A stretch of DNA of 64,000 nt from Cellulomonas sp. APG4 (GCF_009996735.1 NZ_JAACYI010000017.1:1-64000), one strand, 5' to 3'; numbered from the stretch's first letter, positions 28,583 through 38,016 are shown. Translations and numbers: made by a program. Notes: generated by a model from the sequence alone, not told the origin.

Positions 28583-29563
28583 TCAGGGGGCGGCGGCGCG
28601 CAGGCGCTCGAGCAGCGGACCGGCGGCGGTGTCGAGGAACTCCTGCTGCTTCTCGTCCCCGATCTGCACCAGCGCGAGGTCCGTGAACCCGGCGTCCCAG
28701 AAGGCCGATGCGGCCTCGACCACGGCGTCCAGGTCGGGCCCGCACGGGATCGACGCCGCGACGTCGTCGGGCGTGACGAACTGCGTCGCCGCCTCGAACG
28801 CCTCGGTGGTCGGCAGGTCGGCGTTGACCTTCCAACCGCCCGCGAACCAGCGGAACTGGTCGTGCGCCCGCGCGACGGCGGCCTCACGGTCCGGGTCCCA
28901 GCTGATCGGCATCTGCCCGATCTTGCGCGTACGGCCCTTCCCGGCGTCCTCGCGCGCGGCGTCCCAGCGCGTGATCAGGTCGCCGTCGGGCTCGACCGCG
29001 ACCAACCTGTCGGCGAGCGGTGCGAACCGCGACACCGACTGCGGGCCGGACACCGCCACACCGATCTCGACGGGCGTCTCCGGGCGGTCCCAGACGTGCG
29101 CGGAGTCGACCCGGTAGTGCTCACCCGAGTACGTCACGCGCTCACCCGCGAGCAGTGGCCGGATGATCTCGATCGCCTCCTCGAGCATGTCGTGCCGCTC
29201 GCCCACCGCGGGCCAGCGCTCGCCGACCACGTGCTCGTTGAGGTTCTCGCCCGCGCCGAGGTTGAGGCCGAACCGCCCATCGCTCAGCACGCCCAGGGTC
29301 GCGGCCTTCTGCGCGACGACGGCGGGGTGGTAGCGCAGGATCGGCGCCGTCACGTAGGTCATGAGCTCGATCCGCTGCGTCGCGTGCGCGACGGCGCCCA
29401 GCGTGCTCCACACGTAGCCCGCATGGCCCTGGCTGTCGAGCCACGGGAAGTAGTGGTCGCTCGCCACGGCGAGGTCGAAGCCGACGCGCTCGGCGGCGGC
29501 GGCGTAGTCGACGAGCTCGCGCGGCCCGCTCTGCTCGGTCATCAGCGTGTACCCGAATCTCAT
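28583..29563 (-). CDS. LLM-class F420-dependent oxidoreductase, glucose-6-phosphate dehydrogenase-like subgroup
   Basis: 326-residue TIM-barrel enzyme of the luciferase-like superfamily. Motifs of the F420-dependent subgroup are FGYTLMTEQSGPRELVDYA at the N-terminus, DLAVASDHYFPWLDSQGHAG, and LGLNLGAGENLNEHVVG in the cofactor-binding region. The closest recognised group is TIGR03557-like relatives of Fgd. Whether glucose 6-phosphate is the substrate cannot be judged. It points to F420 use in this organism, in agreement with the Ddn-like reductase at 52917. The ATG lies 63 nt after the start-side flank of the dehydrogenase gene at 29627, in the same direction. Confidence 0.87.
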   Translation of the reverse strand: MRFGYTLMTEQSGPRELVDYAAAAERVGFDLAVASDHYFPWLDSQGHAGYVWSTLGAVAHATQRIELMTYVTAPILRYHPAVVAQKAATLGVLSDGRFGLNLGAGENLNEHVVGERWPAVGERHDMLEEAIEIIRPLLAGERVTYSGEHYRVDSAHVWDRPETPVEIGVAVSGPQSVSRFAPLADRLVAVEPDGDLITRWDAAREDAGKGRTRKIGQMPISWDPDREAAVARAHDQFRWFAGGWKVNADLPTTEAFEAATQFVTPDDVAASIPCGPDLDAVVEAASAFWDAGFTDLALVQIGDEKQQEFLDTAAGPLLERLRAAAP

Positions 29564-29626
29564 GCCTCAGCCTCACCCGGGATCGCCCGTCCGGCACCTC
29601 GAGCCCGCGGGCGGCGGCGAGGACGG

Positions 29627-30757
29627 TCAGGCCGGGGCCCAGGGCTCGCGGGACGTACGGACCACGCGGCGCGTGCGGGCGGCCTCGACGACGGCGAGGC
29701 CCACGAGGTGGTCCTGCGCGGCCTCGGCGAGCGGGTACGGCGGCTCCCCGTCGCCGCGCACCCAGGCCCGGGAGCGGTCGAGCAGGGTCGCGACCGCGAT
29801 GTCGTCGTCCGACAACCGCGCGCCCAGGTAGGGGTTGCGGTAGACGACGCGCCCCTCGAACGAGAGGTGCTCGAGGTCGGCCCGCTCCATGTCCTGACCG
29901 ATGCCGTGCTGCCGGCGCGCGAGCAGCGACGTGACGCTCGCGCGCGGGTCCACCCACCGCTGCACCGCGTCGTCGGCGAGCTCGCCGTGGCTCCCGCGCA
30001 CCAGCACGCGGTCCTGGCGCAGGTCGTTGCGCGGCTGGTTGGTCGTGAAGTCGTAGAACGCGCTGAGCCCGTCGCCCAGGTCGAGCAGCGCGAGGGTCGT
30101 GGTGACGTCCGACGGCTCCGTCGCCCCTGTCCAGCCCGCCCGTGAGCGCGGGTCCATGAGCGGGGCGGTGTGCTGCTGACCCGTCACCTCGACCGGCCCG
30201 AACAGGTCGGCCTCCGCCCCACCCGCGCGCAGCAGGCCACGCACCAGCGCGAGCGCGTGGTACTGGTGCGTCGAGGAGACGTGCACCGACGTCGCACGGC
30301 CCACGGCCCCGTCCGCGAGCACCCGTGCGCGGGCGGTGTGGCCCGGCAGGAACGGGCTGTGCTCGGCCACCTGCACGAGGCCCGACGCGCCGACGTCGTG
30401 CCACACGTCGCGCAGGGCGGGCGCGTCGGGCGCGGGAGGGGTCTCGGCGAGCACCGGGACGCCCGCCGCGACGAGCTCGCGGACCAGGCCGGGCGTCACC
30501 GACCACGGGGTCGAGGTCACGACGAGGTCAGGGAGCACGGGATGCGCCCGCAGCAGGTCTGCGACGGACCTCCACGTGGGCACGCCGTGGGCGGCGGCGA
30601 CCTCCTGGCCCCGCTCGGCGGTCCGGGTCACCACACCGAGCAGCTCGAATCGCTCGGGCAGCGCACGGGCCATGCGGAGGAAGAACTGTGCACGCCACCC
30701 GCTGCCGACGACGGCGTAGCGCAGCGGGTGGGCGGGCGTCTCGCTCCAGGAGGTCAT
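29627..30757 (-). CDS. Gfo/Idh/MocA family oxidoreductase
   Basis: 376-residue NAD(P)-dependent dehydrogenase. The Rossmann site is LRYAVVGSGWRAQFFLRMAR, and the conserved EKP-type motif is replaced by LAETPPAP near residue 105, so the usual catalytic lysine of this motif is not evident. The C-terminal domain has LVQVAEHSPFLPGHTARAR and VHVSSTHQYHALALVR. Substrates in the family are sugars, inositols or related compounds, and none is certain here. The open frame runs far upstream, but ATG 30757 starts at the domain and follows CAGGAT by 6 nt. It lies upstream of the F420 enzyme gene in the same direction and may form a unit with it. Confidence 0.85.
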   Translation of the reverse strand: MTSWSETPAHPLRYAVVGSGWRAQFFLRMARALPERFELLGVVTRTAERGQEVAAAHGVPTWRSVADLLRAHPVLPDLVVTSTPWSVTPGLVRELVAAGVPVLAETPPAPDAPALRDVWHDVGASGLVQVAEHSPFLPGHTARARVLADGAVGRATSVHVSSTHQYHALALVRGLLRAGGAEADLFGPVEVTGQQHTAPLMDPRSRAGWTGATEPSDVTTTLALLDLGDGLSAFYDFTTNQPRNDLRQDRVLVRGSHGELADDAVQRWVDPRASVTSLLARRQHGIGQDMERADLEHLSFEGRVVYRNPYLGARLSDDDIAVATLLDRSRAWVRGDGEPPYPLAEAAQDHLVGLAVVEAARTRRVVRTSREPWAPA

Positions 30758-30889
30758 CACCCCATCCTGAGGCCGCGCGACCCCAGGCGCCCAGGTGGCT
30801 CCCAGGTCCAGAGCGTACGATCGAGCGGTCCGCGCCGCGGACGTCCCGCGGGACTCCCCCGCACGCTCCCCAGACGAAGGATCGCGCCT

Positions 30890-31879
30890 GTGCGCCGACT
30901 CGCCGCCGCCCCTGTCGCCCTGATCGCCACGGCCCTGCTCCTCGCGGGCTGCTCGGGCGACGCCGAGCCCGAGGCGACGCCGTCGCCCACGCAGGAGGCG
31001 CCCACCGTCCCCGAGCCGAGCGCGGACGACGTCGCGGCCCTCGACGACGTCACGCTCGAGGGTGAGGCGGGCGCCCCGCCCACGGTCACCTTCGACCAGC
31101 CGTTCGACGTGAGCGCGGCCGTCGCCCGCGTGGTCGACGAGGGCACGGGTGACGCGCTCGAGCTCGGCCAGGAGCTCCAGGTGAACTACGTGGTGCTCTC
31201 GGGTGAGGACGGCTCGCAGCTCGCCTCGACGTGGGAGCTCGGCTCGCCCGAGCGCCTGTCGTTCACCGACCAGGCGCTCGTCCCCGCGCTGATCGAGGCC
31301 CTCACCGACCAGCAGGTGGGCACGCGCCTGCTGTTCGCCGCGCCCGGGACCGAGGGCCAGGCTGCGACCGAGACCACGCAGGAGATCCCGGCGAGCCCCG
31401 CGACGGTCATCGCGATGGAGGTCGTCGAGGCGACCTTCCCGCGTGCCGAGGGCGAGCCGGTCGAGCCGCCCGCGGGCCTGCCGACGGTCGAGCTCGGCGA
31501 GAACGGCGAGCCGTCGATCGAGATCCCGGCCGACGCCGAGAAGCCGACCGAGCTCGTGGTCCAGCCCCTCATCAAGGGCGACGGGGCCGTGGTCGAGGCC
31601 GGTCAGAACGTGCGCATCCACTACACGGGCGTGCTGTGGGACGGCACCGAGTTCGACTCCTCGTGGGGCCGGCAGCCGCTCGAGGCCGTGATCGGCGCCG
31701 GTCAGCTCATCGAGGGCTGGGACGAGGGCGTCGTGGGACAGACGGTCGGCAGCCAGGTGCTGCTGGTGGTCCCGCCCGAGAAGGGCTACGGCGCCGAGGG
31801 CAGCGGAACCATCCCGGGCGACGCGACCCTCGTGTTCGTCGTCGACATCCTCGAGGCGACGGCTCCCGTCGGCTCCTGA
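30890..31879 (+). CDS. FKBP-type peptidyl-prolyl isomerase lipoprotein with two FKBP-like domains
   Basis: 329-residue secreted lipoprotein (lipobox LLLAGCSG, Cys at about residue 21) that would assist folding of exported proteins. After a Glu/Pro-rich linker come an N-terminal domain around residues 65-175 that keeps FKBP spacing (GQELQVNYVVLSGEDGS) but lacks the aromatic active-site residues, and a C-terminal domain from about 225 with the full signature VRIHYTGVLWDGTEFDSSW, GQLIEGWDEGVVGQTVGSQV and PPEKGYG. Only the second is expected to be catalytic. GTG 30890 has GAAGGA 8 nt upstream, and a -10-like TACGAT lies at 30815-30820. Confidence 0.9.
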   Translation: MRRLAAAPVALIATALLLAGCSGDAEPEATPSPTQEAPTVPEPSADDVAALDDVTLEGEAGAPPTVTFDQPFDVSAAVARVVDEGTGDALELGQELQVNYVVLSGEDGSQLASTWELGSPERLSFTDQALVPALIEALTDQQVGTRLLFAAPGTEGQAATETTQEIPASPATVIAMEVVEATFPRAEGEPVEPPAGLPTVELGENGEPSIEIPADAEKPTELVVQPLIKGDGAVVEAGQNVRIHYTGVLWDGTEFDSSWGRQPLEAVIGAGQLIEGWDEGVVGQTVGSQVLLVVPPEKGYGAEGSGTIPGDATLVFVVDILEATAPVGS

Positions 31880-31905
31880 CCTCGGCGGGCCCACCCGTCA
31901 CCGCA

Positions 31906-31940
31906 CCGACCCCCGTCGCGCACGTCGCGGCGGGGGTCGG
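31906..31940. terminator. Bidirectional terminator between FKBP and aldose epimerase genes
   Basis: A 15-bp stem (31906-31920 with 31926-31940, one G-U pair) closes a 5-nt loop between two convergent genes that end at 31879 and 31946. Confidence 0.75.
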
Positions 31941-31945
31941 CCGCG

Positions 31946-32875
31946 TCAGAGGTGCTCGAGGTCCAGGTGGAACGCGCCCACGAGCTCCTCGCCCGGCGTG
32001 AGCACCTGGAGGCCGTGCGTCTCGACGCCGTCGGCGAGGAGGTTGAACGCGTCGTTGGCGTTGGTCACCGGCTCGACGGCCACGTAGCCGCGCCCGCGCG
32101 GTGCGTAGACCAGGGTGTGCGCGAGCACGTCGTCGGCCACGAGGTCCACACCCACACCCGACTCCGGCCACTCGAGGCGCACGGGGCCGCCCGCGGGGTC
32201 ACGCACGAGGCAGTCGTTGAGCAGCTCGCCGTCGAGGCGACGCAGCTCACGGAAGTCGAGCAGCCGCGGCACCGGCCCGGCCGGGCCCGTCGGCAGGCCC
32301 GCGTCGAGCGGGTACGCGGCGCGCGCGGGCAGTCGCAGGCTGAGCTCCGAGAGGGCCGGGTCCACGAGCCCGCGGCGGAAGAACGGGTGGTGGCCGAAAC
32401 CCGCGGGGAACGGCTCGTCCGCGAGGTTGCGCACGTGCGTGCGCACCGTGAAGCGCGGCCCGTCGAGCGCGTACGTGACCGTCGCACGGAAGTGCCACGG
32501 GAAGTTCGCGCCCACCGCCTCGCGCGTGTCGAGCTCGAGGGTCACGGCCACCGGTGAGTGCGCGGTGACGCGCCACGGGTACTCGAGCCCCGTGCCGTGC
32601 ATCGCGTTGCCGTCGGGCGAGTTGGGGCGCAGCTGCCAGGTGCGGCCGTCCCAGCGCAGCACGCCGTCGCGCACACGGTTCGAGAACGGCACGAGCACGT
32701 AGCTCGAGCAGCCCCACGGGGTGCGCCGCGCCGCCGCGCGCGTGGGACGCAGCAGATCCCGCCACTCGCCGTCGGGCCCGCGCACGCGGCCGTGCGAGAG
32801 CGACGCACCCGCGGCGGGCAGCACGCCCACCTCCCACACCGAGCTCGCGATCGCGAGCACCCTGTCGTCACGCAT
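31946..32875 (-). CDS. Aldose 1-epimerase (galactose mutarotase-like)
   Basis: 309-residue beta-sandwich mutarotase that equilibrates alpha and beta anomers of aldoses. Catalytic residues are seen in NAMHGTGLEYPW (His), FGHHPFFRRG (His) and YVAVEPVTNANDAFN (Glu). The order and length fit the GalM-like superfamily, although the protein may act on glucose or another aldose. ATG 32875 has GGGAGG 5 nt upstream; an upstream in-frame start at 32902 is less likely. The gene follows cellobiose phosphorylase in the same direction but is separated from it by two hairpins. Anomer conversion suits a cell that makes alpha-glucose 1-phosphate and free glucose from cellobiose. Confidence 0.88.
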   Translation of the reverse strand: MRDDRVLAIASSVWEVGVLPAAGASLSHGRVRGPDGEWRDLLRPTRAAARRTPWGCSSYVLVPFSNRVRDGVLRWDGRTWQLRPNSPDGNAMHGTGLEYPWRVTAHSPVAVTLELDTREAVGANFPWHFRATVTYALDGPRFTVRTHVRNLADEPFPAGFGHHPFFRRGLVDPALSELSLRLPARAAYPLDAGLPTGPAGPVPRLLDFRELRRLDGELLNDCLVRDPAGGPVRLEWPESGVGVDLVADDVLAHTLVYAPRGRGYVAVEPVTNANDAFNLLADGVETHGLQVLTPGEELVGAFHLDLEHL

Positions 32876-32897
32876 CGGGCCTCCCGGGCCTCGCAGG

Positions 32898-32969
32898 CCC
32901 ACCCCGGCGGCCGCGTGGCCGCGGGGGTGGGAGCGGTCGGGCGCCCCCCTGGATGAAGCGCCCGACCGC
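32898..32969 (-). terminator. Two tandem hairpins after cellobiose phosphorylase gene
   Basis: The first hairpin downstream of the stop is a perfect 12-bp stem with 13-nt loop (32933-32944 with 32958-32969). The second (32898-32912 with 32917-32931) has 14 of 15 pairs and a 4-nt loop. Together they should largely isolate the phosphorylase from the epimerase gene. Confidence 0.75.
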
Positions 32970-32971
32970 CG

Positions 32972-35443
32972 TCAGAGGGTCGCCGTGATCCGGACGACCG
33001 AGCCGGCCGGGGCGTAGGGGACCGTGGTCCCCTCGACCGCGACGCCGTCCACCTCGAGGCGGGCGCGGGCGCCGTCGGCCCCCGAGTTCACGACGGTGAT
33101 CTCGTAGGTCGCCCCGCGGGCCACGCGACGCACCGTGAAGCGCGGGACGTCCGGACCGATCTGCGGGTCGACCACGAGGCCGTCGTGGTCGGGGCGCACG
33201 CCCAGCAGGTACTGCGAGACCGCGACGAAGTTCCACGCGGCCGTACCGGTGAGCCACGAGTTCTTGGCCTCGCCGTGCCGCACGGCCTCCTTGCCCGCGA
33301 TCATCTGCGCGTACACGTACGGCTCGAGCCGGTGCACGTCGCTGATCTGCTCGCGGTAGGCAGGCGTGATCCGGCGGTAGTAGTCGAACGCGCGCTCACC
33401 GCGGCCGAGGACGGTCTCGCCGATGATCACCCACGGGTTGTTGTGGCAGAAGATGCCGCCGTTCTCCTTGTACCCGGGCGGGTACGTCGAGACCTCGCCC
33501 ATGTGCACCTGGTAGGTGGTGTACGCCGGGTACTGGAGCACCATGCCGTGGTCGGTCGCGAGCATCTCGCCCACGGCGTCGAGCGCCTGCACGGCCGGCG
33601 CCGAGGCGTCGTCGGGCCCCTCGCCCACGCCGATCCCGGCCATGACCGCGAAGCCCTGGGGCTCGATCCAGATCTTGCCCTCGGGGTGCTCGTCCGTGCC
33701 GATCTTGTTGCCGTAGTAGTCGTACGCGCGCAGGAACCAGCGGCCGTCCCAGCCGTGGGTCAGCACGGCCTCACGCATCGCCTCGACCTCCGCGCGCGCC
33801 GCCGCCGCGACGTCGGCGAGGCCGCGCCGCTCGGCGATCTCGGCGTACTCGGCGCCGTAGAGCACGAACTGCGCCGCGATGAACAGGGACTCGGCGACCC
33901 CGCCGGCCTGGTTCTCGGTGGTCTGGAACGACTCGCCGGGCTCGTTCGAGAAGCAGTTGAGGTTCAGGCAGTCGTTCCAGTCAGCGCGCCCGATGAGCGG
34001 CAGGCCGTGCGGGCCGCGGTTGTCGACCGTGAACCGGAACGAGCGGGTGAGGTGCTCGAACAGCGTGTCCGCGAGGGCGTCGTCGTTGTCGAACGGCACC
34101 TGCTCGTCGAGGATCGACCAGTCGCCGGTCTCCTTCAGGTACGCCGCGGTGCCGGCGATGAGCCACAGCGGGTCGTCGTTGAAGCCCGAGCCGATGTCGT
34201 TGTTCCCGCGCTTGGTGAGCGGCTGGTACTGGTGGTACGCGCTGCCGTCGGGGAACTGCGTCGCCGCGATGTCGAGGATGCGCTCACGCGCGCGCTCGGG
34301 CACCAGGTGGACGAAGCCCAGCAGGTCCTGGTTCGAGTCCCGGAAGCCCATGCCGCGGCCGATCCCGGTCTCGAAGTACGACGCCGAGCGCGACATGTTG
34401 AACGTGACCATGCACTGGTACTGGTTCCAGATGTTGACCATCCGGTCGAGCTTGTCGTCGGTCGACTCGACCGAGTACGTCGACAGCAGCTCGGTCCAGT
34501 AGGTGCGCAGGCGCTCGAACGCCTCGTCGGCCTGGGCGGTGGTCGCGAAACGCGAGAGCAGCGCGTGCGCACGCTCCTTGTTGATCACCTGGTGGGCGTC
34601 GTCGGCCCACTTCTCGTCCTGCGGGTTCTCGACGTAGCCGAGCACCACGACGAAGGTCTGCGAGGCCCCGGGCTCGAGCTCGACCTCGAGCGCGTGCGAG
34701 CCGATCGGGTACCAGCCGCTCGCCACCGAGTTGCCTGCCGTGCCGCGCAGGGGCACCTCCGGGTCCGCGAACCCGCGGTACACGCCGCCCACGAACGTGT
34801 CGCGGTCCGTGTCGAAGCCCGCGGCACGTGTGTTCACGCCGTAGACGGCGTAGTGGTCGCGGCGCTCGCGGTACTCGGTGCGGTGGTAGATCGCGCTGCC
34901 GTGCGGGCCGTCGGGCTCCACCTCGACCTCGCCGATCGACAGGTTGCGCTGGTAGTTGGTCTGGTCGTCCTGCGCGTTCCACAGGCAGAACTCGACGAAC
35001 GTGAAGAGCGTGAGCTTCTTGGTCGCGTCCGAGGTGTTGGTCACCGTGATCTTCTGGACCTCGGCGGTCTCGCCCATGGGGACGAAGAGCAGGGTCTCGG
35101 CGCGCACGCCGCCCCGCTCGCCGGTGATGCGCGTGTAGCCGAGCCCGTGGCGCGCCTCGAAGTGGTCGAGCTCGGCCTTCATCGGCGTCCACGAGGGGGT
35201 CCACACGTCGCCGTCGTCGTGGACGTAGAGGTAGCGGCCGCCCTCATCGGTGGGCACGTTGTTGTAGCGGTAGCGCGTGAGGCGGCGCATCTTGGCGTCG
35301 CGGTAGAACGCGTAGCCCCCGGCCTGGTGCGAGACGAGCGAGAAGAACTGCTCGGAGCCCAGGTAGTTGATCCACGGGTAGGGGGTGTGCGGCGTCGTGA
35401 TGACGTACTCGCGGCTCTCGTCGTCGAAGTGCCCGTAGCGCAT
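32972..35443 (-). CDS. cbp: Cellobiose phosphorylase (GH94)
   Basis: 823-residue cytosolic enzyme that splits cellobiose with phosphate into alpha-glucose 1-phosphate and glucose, saving ATP. It closely resembles the Cellulomonas gilvus/uda enzymes from the first residues ([20 protein letters not shown]) to the end. The GH94 catalytic acid sits in [14 protein letters not shown], Asp491, corresponding to the reported Asp490 of C. gilvus. Phosphate-binding and acceptor loops ([45 protein letters not shown]) are present. ATG 35443 gives the family start. Two CebR-like operators lie 50-142 nt upstream, so it is probably induced by cellobiose. The cebR and cebEFG genes are not in the window. Confidence 0.96.
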   Translation of the reverse strand: MRYGHFDDESREYVITTPHTPYPWINYLGSEQFFSLVSHQAGGYAFYRDAKMRRLTRYRYNNVPTDEGGRYLYVHDDGDVWTPSWTPMKAELDHFEARHGLGYTRITGERGGVRAETLLFVPMGETAEVQKITVTNTSDATKKLTLFTFVEFCLWNAQDDQTNYQRNLSIGEVEVEPDGPHGSAIYHRTEYRERRDHYAVYGVNTRAAGFDTDRDTFVGGVYRGFADPEVPLRGTAGNSVASGWYPIGSHALEVELEPGASQTFVVVLGYVENPQDEKWADDAHQVINKERAHALLSRFATTAQADEAFERLRTYWTELLSTYSVESTDDKLDRMVNIWNQYQCMVTFNMSRSASYFETGIGRGMGFRDSNQDLLGFVHLVPERARERILDIAATQFPDGSAYHQYQPLTKRGNNDIGSGFNDDPLWLIAGTAAYLKETGDWSILDEQVPFDNDDALADTLFEHLTRSFRFTVDNRGPHGLPLIGRADWNDCLNLNCFSNEPGESFQTTENQAGGVAESLFIAAQFVLYGAEYAEIAERRGLADVAAAARAEVEAMREAVLTHGWDGRWFLRAYDYYGNKIGTDEHPEGKIWIEPQGFAVMAGIGVGEGPDDASAPAVQALDAVGEMLATDHGMVLQYPAYTTYQVHMGEVSTYPPGYKENGGIFCHNNPWVIIGETVLGRGERAFDYYRRITPAYREQISDVHRLEPYVYAQMIAGKEAVRHGEAKNSWLTGTAAWNFVAVSQYLLGVRPDHDGLVVDPQIGPDVPRFTVRRVARGATYEITVVNSGADGARARLEVDGVAVEGTTVPYAPAGSVVRITATL

Positions 35444-35492
35444 AGCGGTGCAGCCCCTTGCTCTCTCTACCTCGTCGTGGCCGAGCGGGGCG

Positions 35493-35506
35493 CGGGAGCG
35501 CTCCCC
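35493..35506. promoter_or_regulatory. CebR/CelR-like operator 1
   Basis: CGGGAGCGCTCCCC contains a perfect 12-bp palindrome and matches 12 of 14 positions of the known CebR/CelR operator TGGGAGCGCTCCCA. It is 50 nt upstream of the cellobiose phosphorylase start. Confidence 0.82.
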
Positions 35507-35571
35507 AGCTGGCGCCGGGAGCGACGGCCCCGGCGGGCGGGCTGATCGTCGACGACCTGCTCCGCCGCGCG

Positions 35572-35585
35572 CGAGAGCGCTCCCA
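35572..35585. promoter_or_regulatory. CebR/CelR-like operator 2
   Basis: CGAGAGCGCTCCCA matches 12 of 14 positions of the CebR operator. Its centre is 79 nt from that of operator 1, and it lies in the promoter region of cellobiose phosphorylase. Confidence 0.75.
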
Positions 35586-35687
35586 TGCGGCCGCGCCCAT
35601 GATAGCCACACACGCCCGGCCCCCGGCAGGCCCTTTCTCCGCGCTTCGCGGCCACCCCCGCCGCCACCCACCGCCCGCCACCACCCG

Positions 35688-35759
35688 CCGAGGTCGCCAG
35701 TCCGCGCCGAGGTCGCCAGGTGCAAGCCACGACCTCGGCGTGAAGTGGCGACCTCGGCG
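35688..35759. repeat. Nested inverted-repeat intergenic element, copy A
   Basis: This 72-nt element has two direct arms (CCGAGGTCGCCA at 35688; GCGCCGAGGTCG about 16 nt on) and their two inverted partners (CGACCTCGGCG, TGGCGACCTCGG). It aligns without gaps to copy B at 57954-58025. It lies between the divergent cbp and EF-G-like genes, a 444-nt gap that otherwise holds the CebR sites and a plus-strand promoter. Confidence 0.75.
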
Positions 35760-35822
35760 GAGGTGGTGCGCTGGGCAGGGGTCGGCGGGGTGGAGGGGTG
35801 GGCGGGAGGGGCGATGGTCCTG

Positions 35823-35851
35823 TTCACGTGGGGAGGTGGCGTGGCTAGCCT
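35823..35851 (+). promoter_or_regulatory. Promoter of EF-G-like gene
   Basis: TTCACG (35823-35828) and TAGCCT (35846-35851) are separated by 17 nt and lie 37 nt before the ATG at 35888. The ATG has its own GAAGGAGAT site. Confidence 0.55.
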
Positions 35852-35887
35852 GGCGACCTAGGGCCACTCCGACGAAGGAGATCCGAC

Positions 35888-37996
35888 ATGGACCAGGCAG
35901 CGACGCCGAGGATCCGCAACGTGGCCCTGGTGGGCCACAGCGGTGTCGGCAAGACCACGCTCGCGGAGGCACTCCTCCACAGGGCCGGGGTGATCCCCCG
36001 CGCCGGGCGCGTCGAGGACGGCGGGACGGTGTGCGACACCGAGCCCGAGGAGGCCAGACGCGGGATGACCCTCGCACCCGCGGTCGCGCCGTTCACGTGG
36101 ACCGCGTCCGACGGCGAGACGTACAAGGTCAACCTGGTCGACACCCCGGGGTACGCGGACTTCGTGGGCGGCGTGGACGCGGCTCTGGCGGTGGTGGACC
36201 TCGCGGTGGTGGTGGTGAGCGCCGTCGACGGGGTCGAGGTGGGCACCGAGACGGTGTGGCGCAGGTGTGTCGAGGCGGGGATCCCCCGCCTCGTCTTCGT
36301 CACGAAGGAGGACAAGCCCCGCGCGGACTTCCACCGCGTGCTCGCCCAGCTGCGGTCGACGTTCGGCGCGGGCCTGGTGCCGCTCGAGCTGCCGATCGGC
36401 GAGGAGGACGCGTTCCACGGGGTCGCGGACGTGCTCTCGGACCAGGGTTTCGAGTACGACGCCGACGGCACGCACCACACCGCGACCATGCCCGACGACG
36501 TCGCGGCCGAGGAGCGCGCGCTGCACGAGGAGGTCACCGAGGAGATCGTCTCGGGCGACGACGAGCAGCTCGAGCGCTACCTCGCGGGCGAGGTGCCGAC
36601 GGCGGTCGAGCTCGAGGCGACCCTCGCCCACGAGGTGCTCGCCGGGACCGAGGTGCCCGTGCTGGTGGGCTCGGCGTTCTCGGAGGTCGGCGTCGACCGA
36701 CTCGCCGACTACCTGTGCGAGGTGGGCCCAGCCCCACGGGCCACGCGCGTCGTCGTCGGCGACGAGACCGAGCTGAGCGTCGAGCCGGACCCCGACGGCG
36801 ACCCCCTGGTGCACGTGTTCCGCACGGTGGCCGACCCCTTCGTCGGGCAGGTCTCGCTGCTCAAGGTGCTCTCGGGGACCATCCGCAACGACGACCACCT
36901 GGTCAACACGGCGACGGGCACCGACGAGCGGCTGCACGGCCTGTTCCACCTGCGCGGCAAGGAGCACCTGCCCACGGGCGCCGTCGTCGCCGGGGACATC
37001 GCGGCCGTCGCGAAGCTGACGGCGTCGCCCACGGGCTCGGCGCTCGCGCGACGCGGCACGCCGGTGCGCGTCCCGGCGCCACCCGCAGTCGCCCCCGCGT
37101 ACGCGCTCGCCCTGGTCCCCGTGACCCAGCAGGACGACGACAAGCTGTCGGGGGCGCTCGCGCGCCTGGTCGCCGAGGACCCGACGCTGTCGGTGGACCG
37201 GATCCCCGGGACGGCCGCAGCTCCCGGTTCGTCCCAGCCCGTGCTGCACGCCCAGACGGTCCTCCGTGGCACCGGCGACGTGCACCTCGCGGTCGCGCTC
37301 GAGCGGCTCGCACGCAAGTTCTCGGTCGAGGTCACCACCGAGCCGGTGCGCGTGGCCTTCCGCGAGACGATCGCCGGGACGGCCGAGGCCGAGGGCAAGG
37401 TCAAGAAGCAGTCGGGCGGGCACGGGCAGTTCGCGGTCTGCCAGCTGCGCGTGGGTCCGACCCCGCGCGGTCACGGCAACACGTTCGTCGACTCGATCGT
37501 GGGCGGAGCCATCCCGCGCAACTACATCCCCGCCGTCGAACGCGGGGCCATGGAGGCGATGGAGGCCGGCGGTCTGCACGGGTTCCCCGTGGTCGACGTG
37601 CAGGTCGAGGCCTACGACGGCAAGTACCACTCGGTCGACTCGTCGGACATGGCGTTCCGGACGGCGGCGGCCCACGGTCTGCGCGAGGCGCTCACCAAGG
37701 CCGGCACCGTGGTGCTCGAGCCCGTGTCCCGCGTGCGCGTGGTGGTGCCCGGCGAGCTGCAGGGCGACGTGCTGGGCGACCTCTCGGGCCGGCGCGGGCG
37801 GATCAGCGGCTCGGACGTGCTGCCCGACGGGCGCAGCGTGATCGAGGCGATGGTCCCCGAGGCCGAGCTCGCGCGGTACGTGCTCGACCTCCGCTCGCTC
37901 ACGGGCGGCCGGGGCTCGTTCACCGCCGAGCACGACCACTACGACGCCGTCCCCGCGAACCTCGTCGACCGCGTGCTGGGCGCCGCCCTGGTGTGA
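35888..37996 (+). CDS. Elongation factor G-like GTPase (EF-G2/FusA2 type)
   Basis: 702-residue translational GTPase paralogue of EF-G. G1 is GHSGVGKT at residues 16-23, the switch I region has RRGMTLAPAV in place of ERGITI, and G3 is VDTPGYADF near 85-89. The G4 base-specificity motif is TKED near 138, where NKxD is usual. Domains II-V follow to the C-terminal LRSLTGGRGSFTAEHDHYDA. The mature ribosome-facing domain IV is present (RKFSVEVTTEPVRVAFRETI). EF-G2 proteins are common in actinobacteria, but their function is poorly known. The canonical fusA is expected elsewhere beside tuf. ATG has GAAGGAGAT. Confidence 0.88.
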   Translation: MDQAATPRIRNVALVGHSGVGKTTLAEALLHRAGVIPRAGRVEDGGTVCDTEPEEARRGMTLAPAVAPFTWTASDGETYKVNLVDTPGYADFVGGVDAALAVVDLAVVVVSAVDGVEVGTETVWRRCVEAGIPRLVFVTKEDKPRADFHRVLAQLRSTFGAGLVPLELPIGEEDAFHGVADVLSDQGFEYDADGTHHTATMPDDVAAEERALHEEVTEEIVSGDDEQLERYLAGEVPTAVELEATLAHEVLAGTEVPVLVGSAFSEVGVDRLADYLCEVGPAPRATRVVVGDETELSVEPDPDGDPLVHVFRTVADPFVGQVSLLKVLSGTIRNDDHLVNTATGTDERLHGLFHLRGKEHLPTGAVVAGDIAAVAKLTASPTGSALARRGTPVRVPAPPAVAPAYALALVPVTQQDDDKLSGALARLVAEDPTLSVDRIPGTAAAPGSSQPVLHAQTVLRGTGDVHLAVALERLARKFSVEVTTEPVRVAFRETIAGTAEAEGKVKKQSGGHGQFAVCQLRVGPTPRGHGNTFVDSIVGGAIPRNYIPAVERGAMEAMEAGGLHGFPVVDVQVEAYDGKYHSVDSSDMAFRTAAAHGLREALTKAGTVVLEPVSRVRVVVPGELQGDVLGDLSGRRGRISGSDVLPDGRSVIEAMVPEAELARYVLDLRSLTGGRGSFTAEHDHYDAVPANLVDRVLGAALV

Positions 37997-38016
37997 CACC
38001 GGCGCCGACCCGCACC

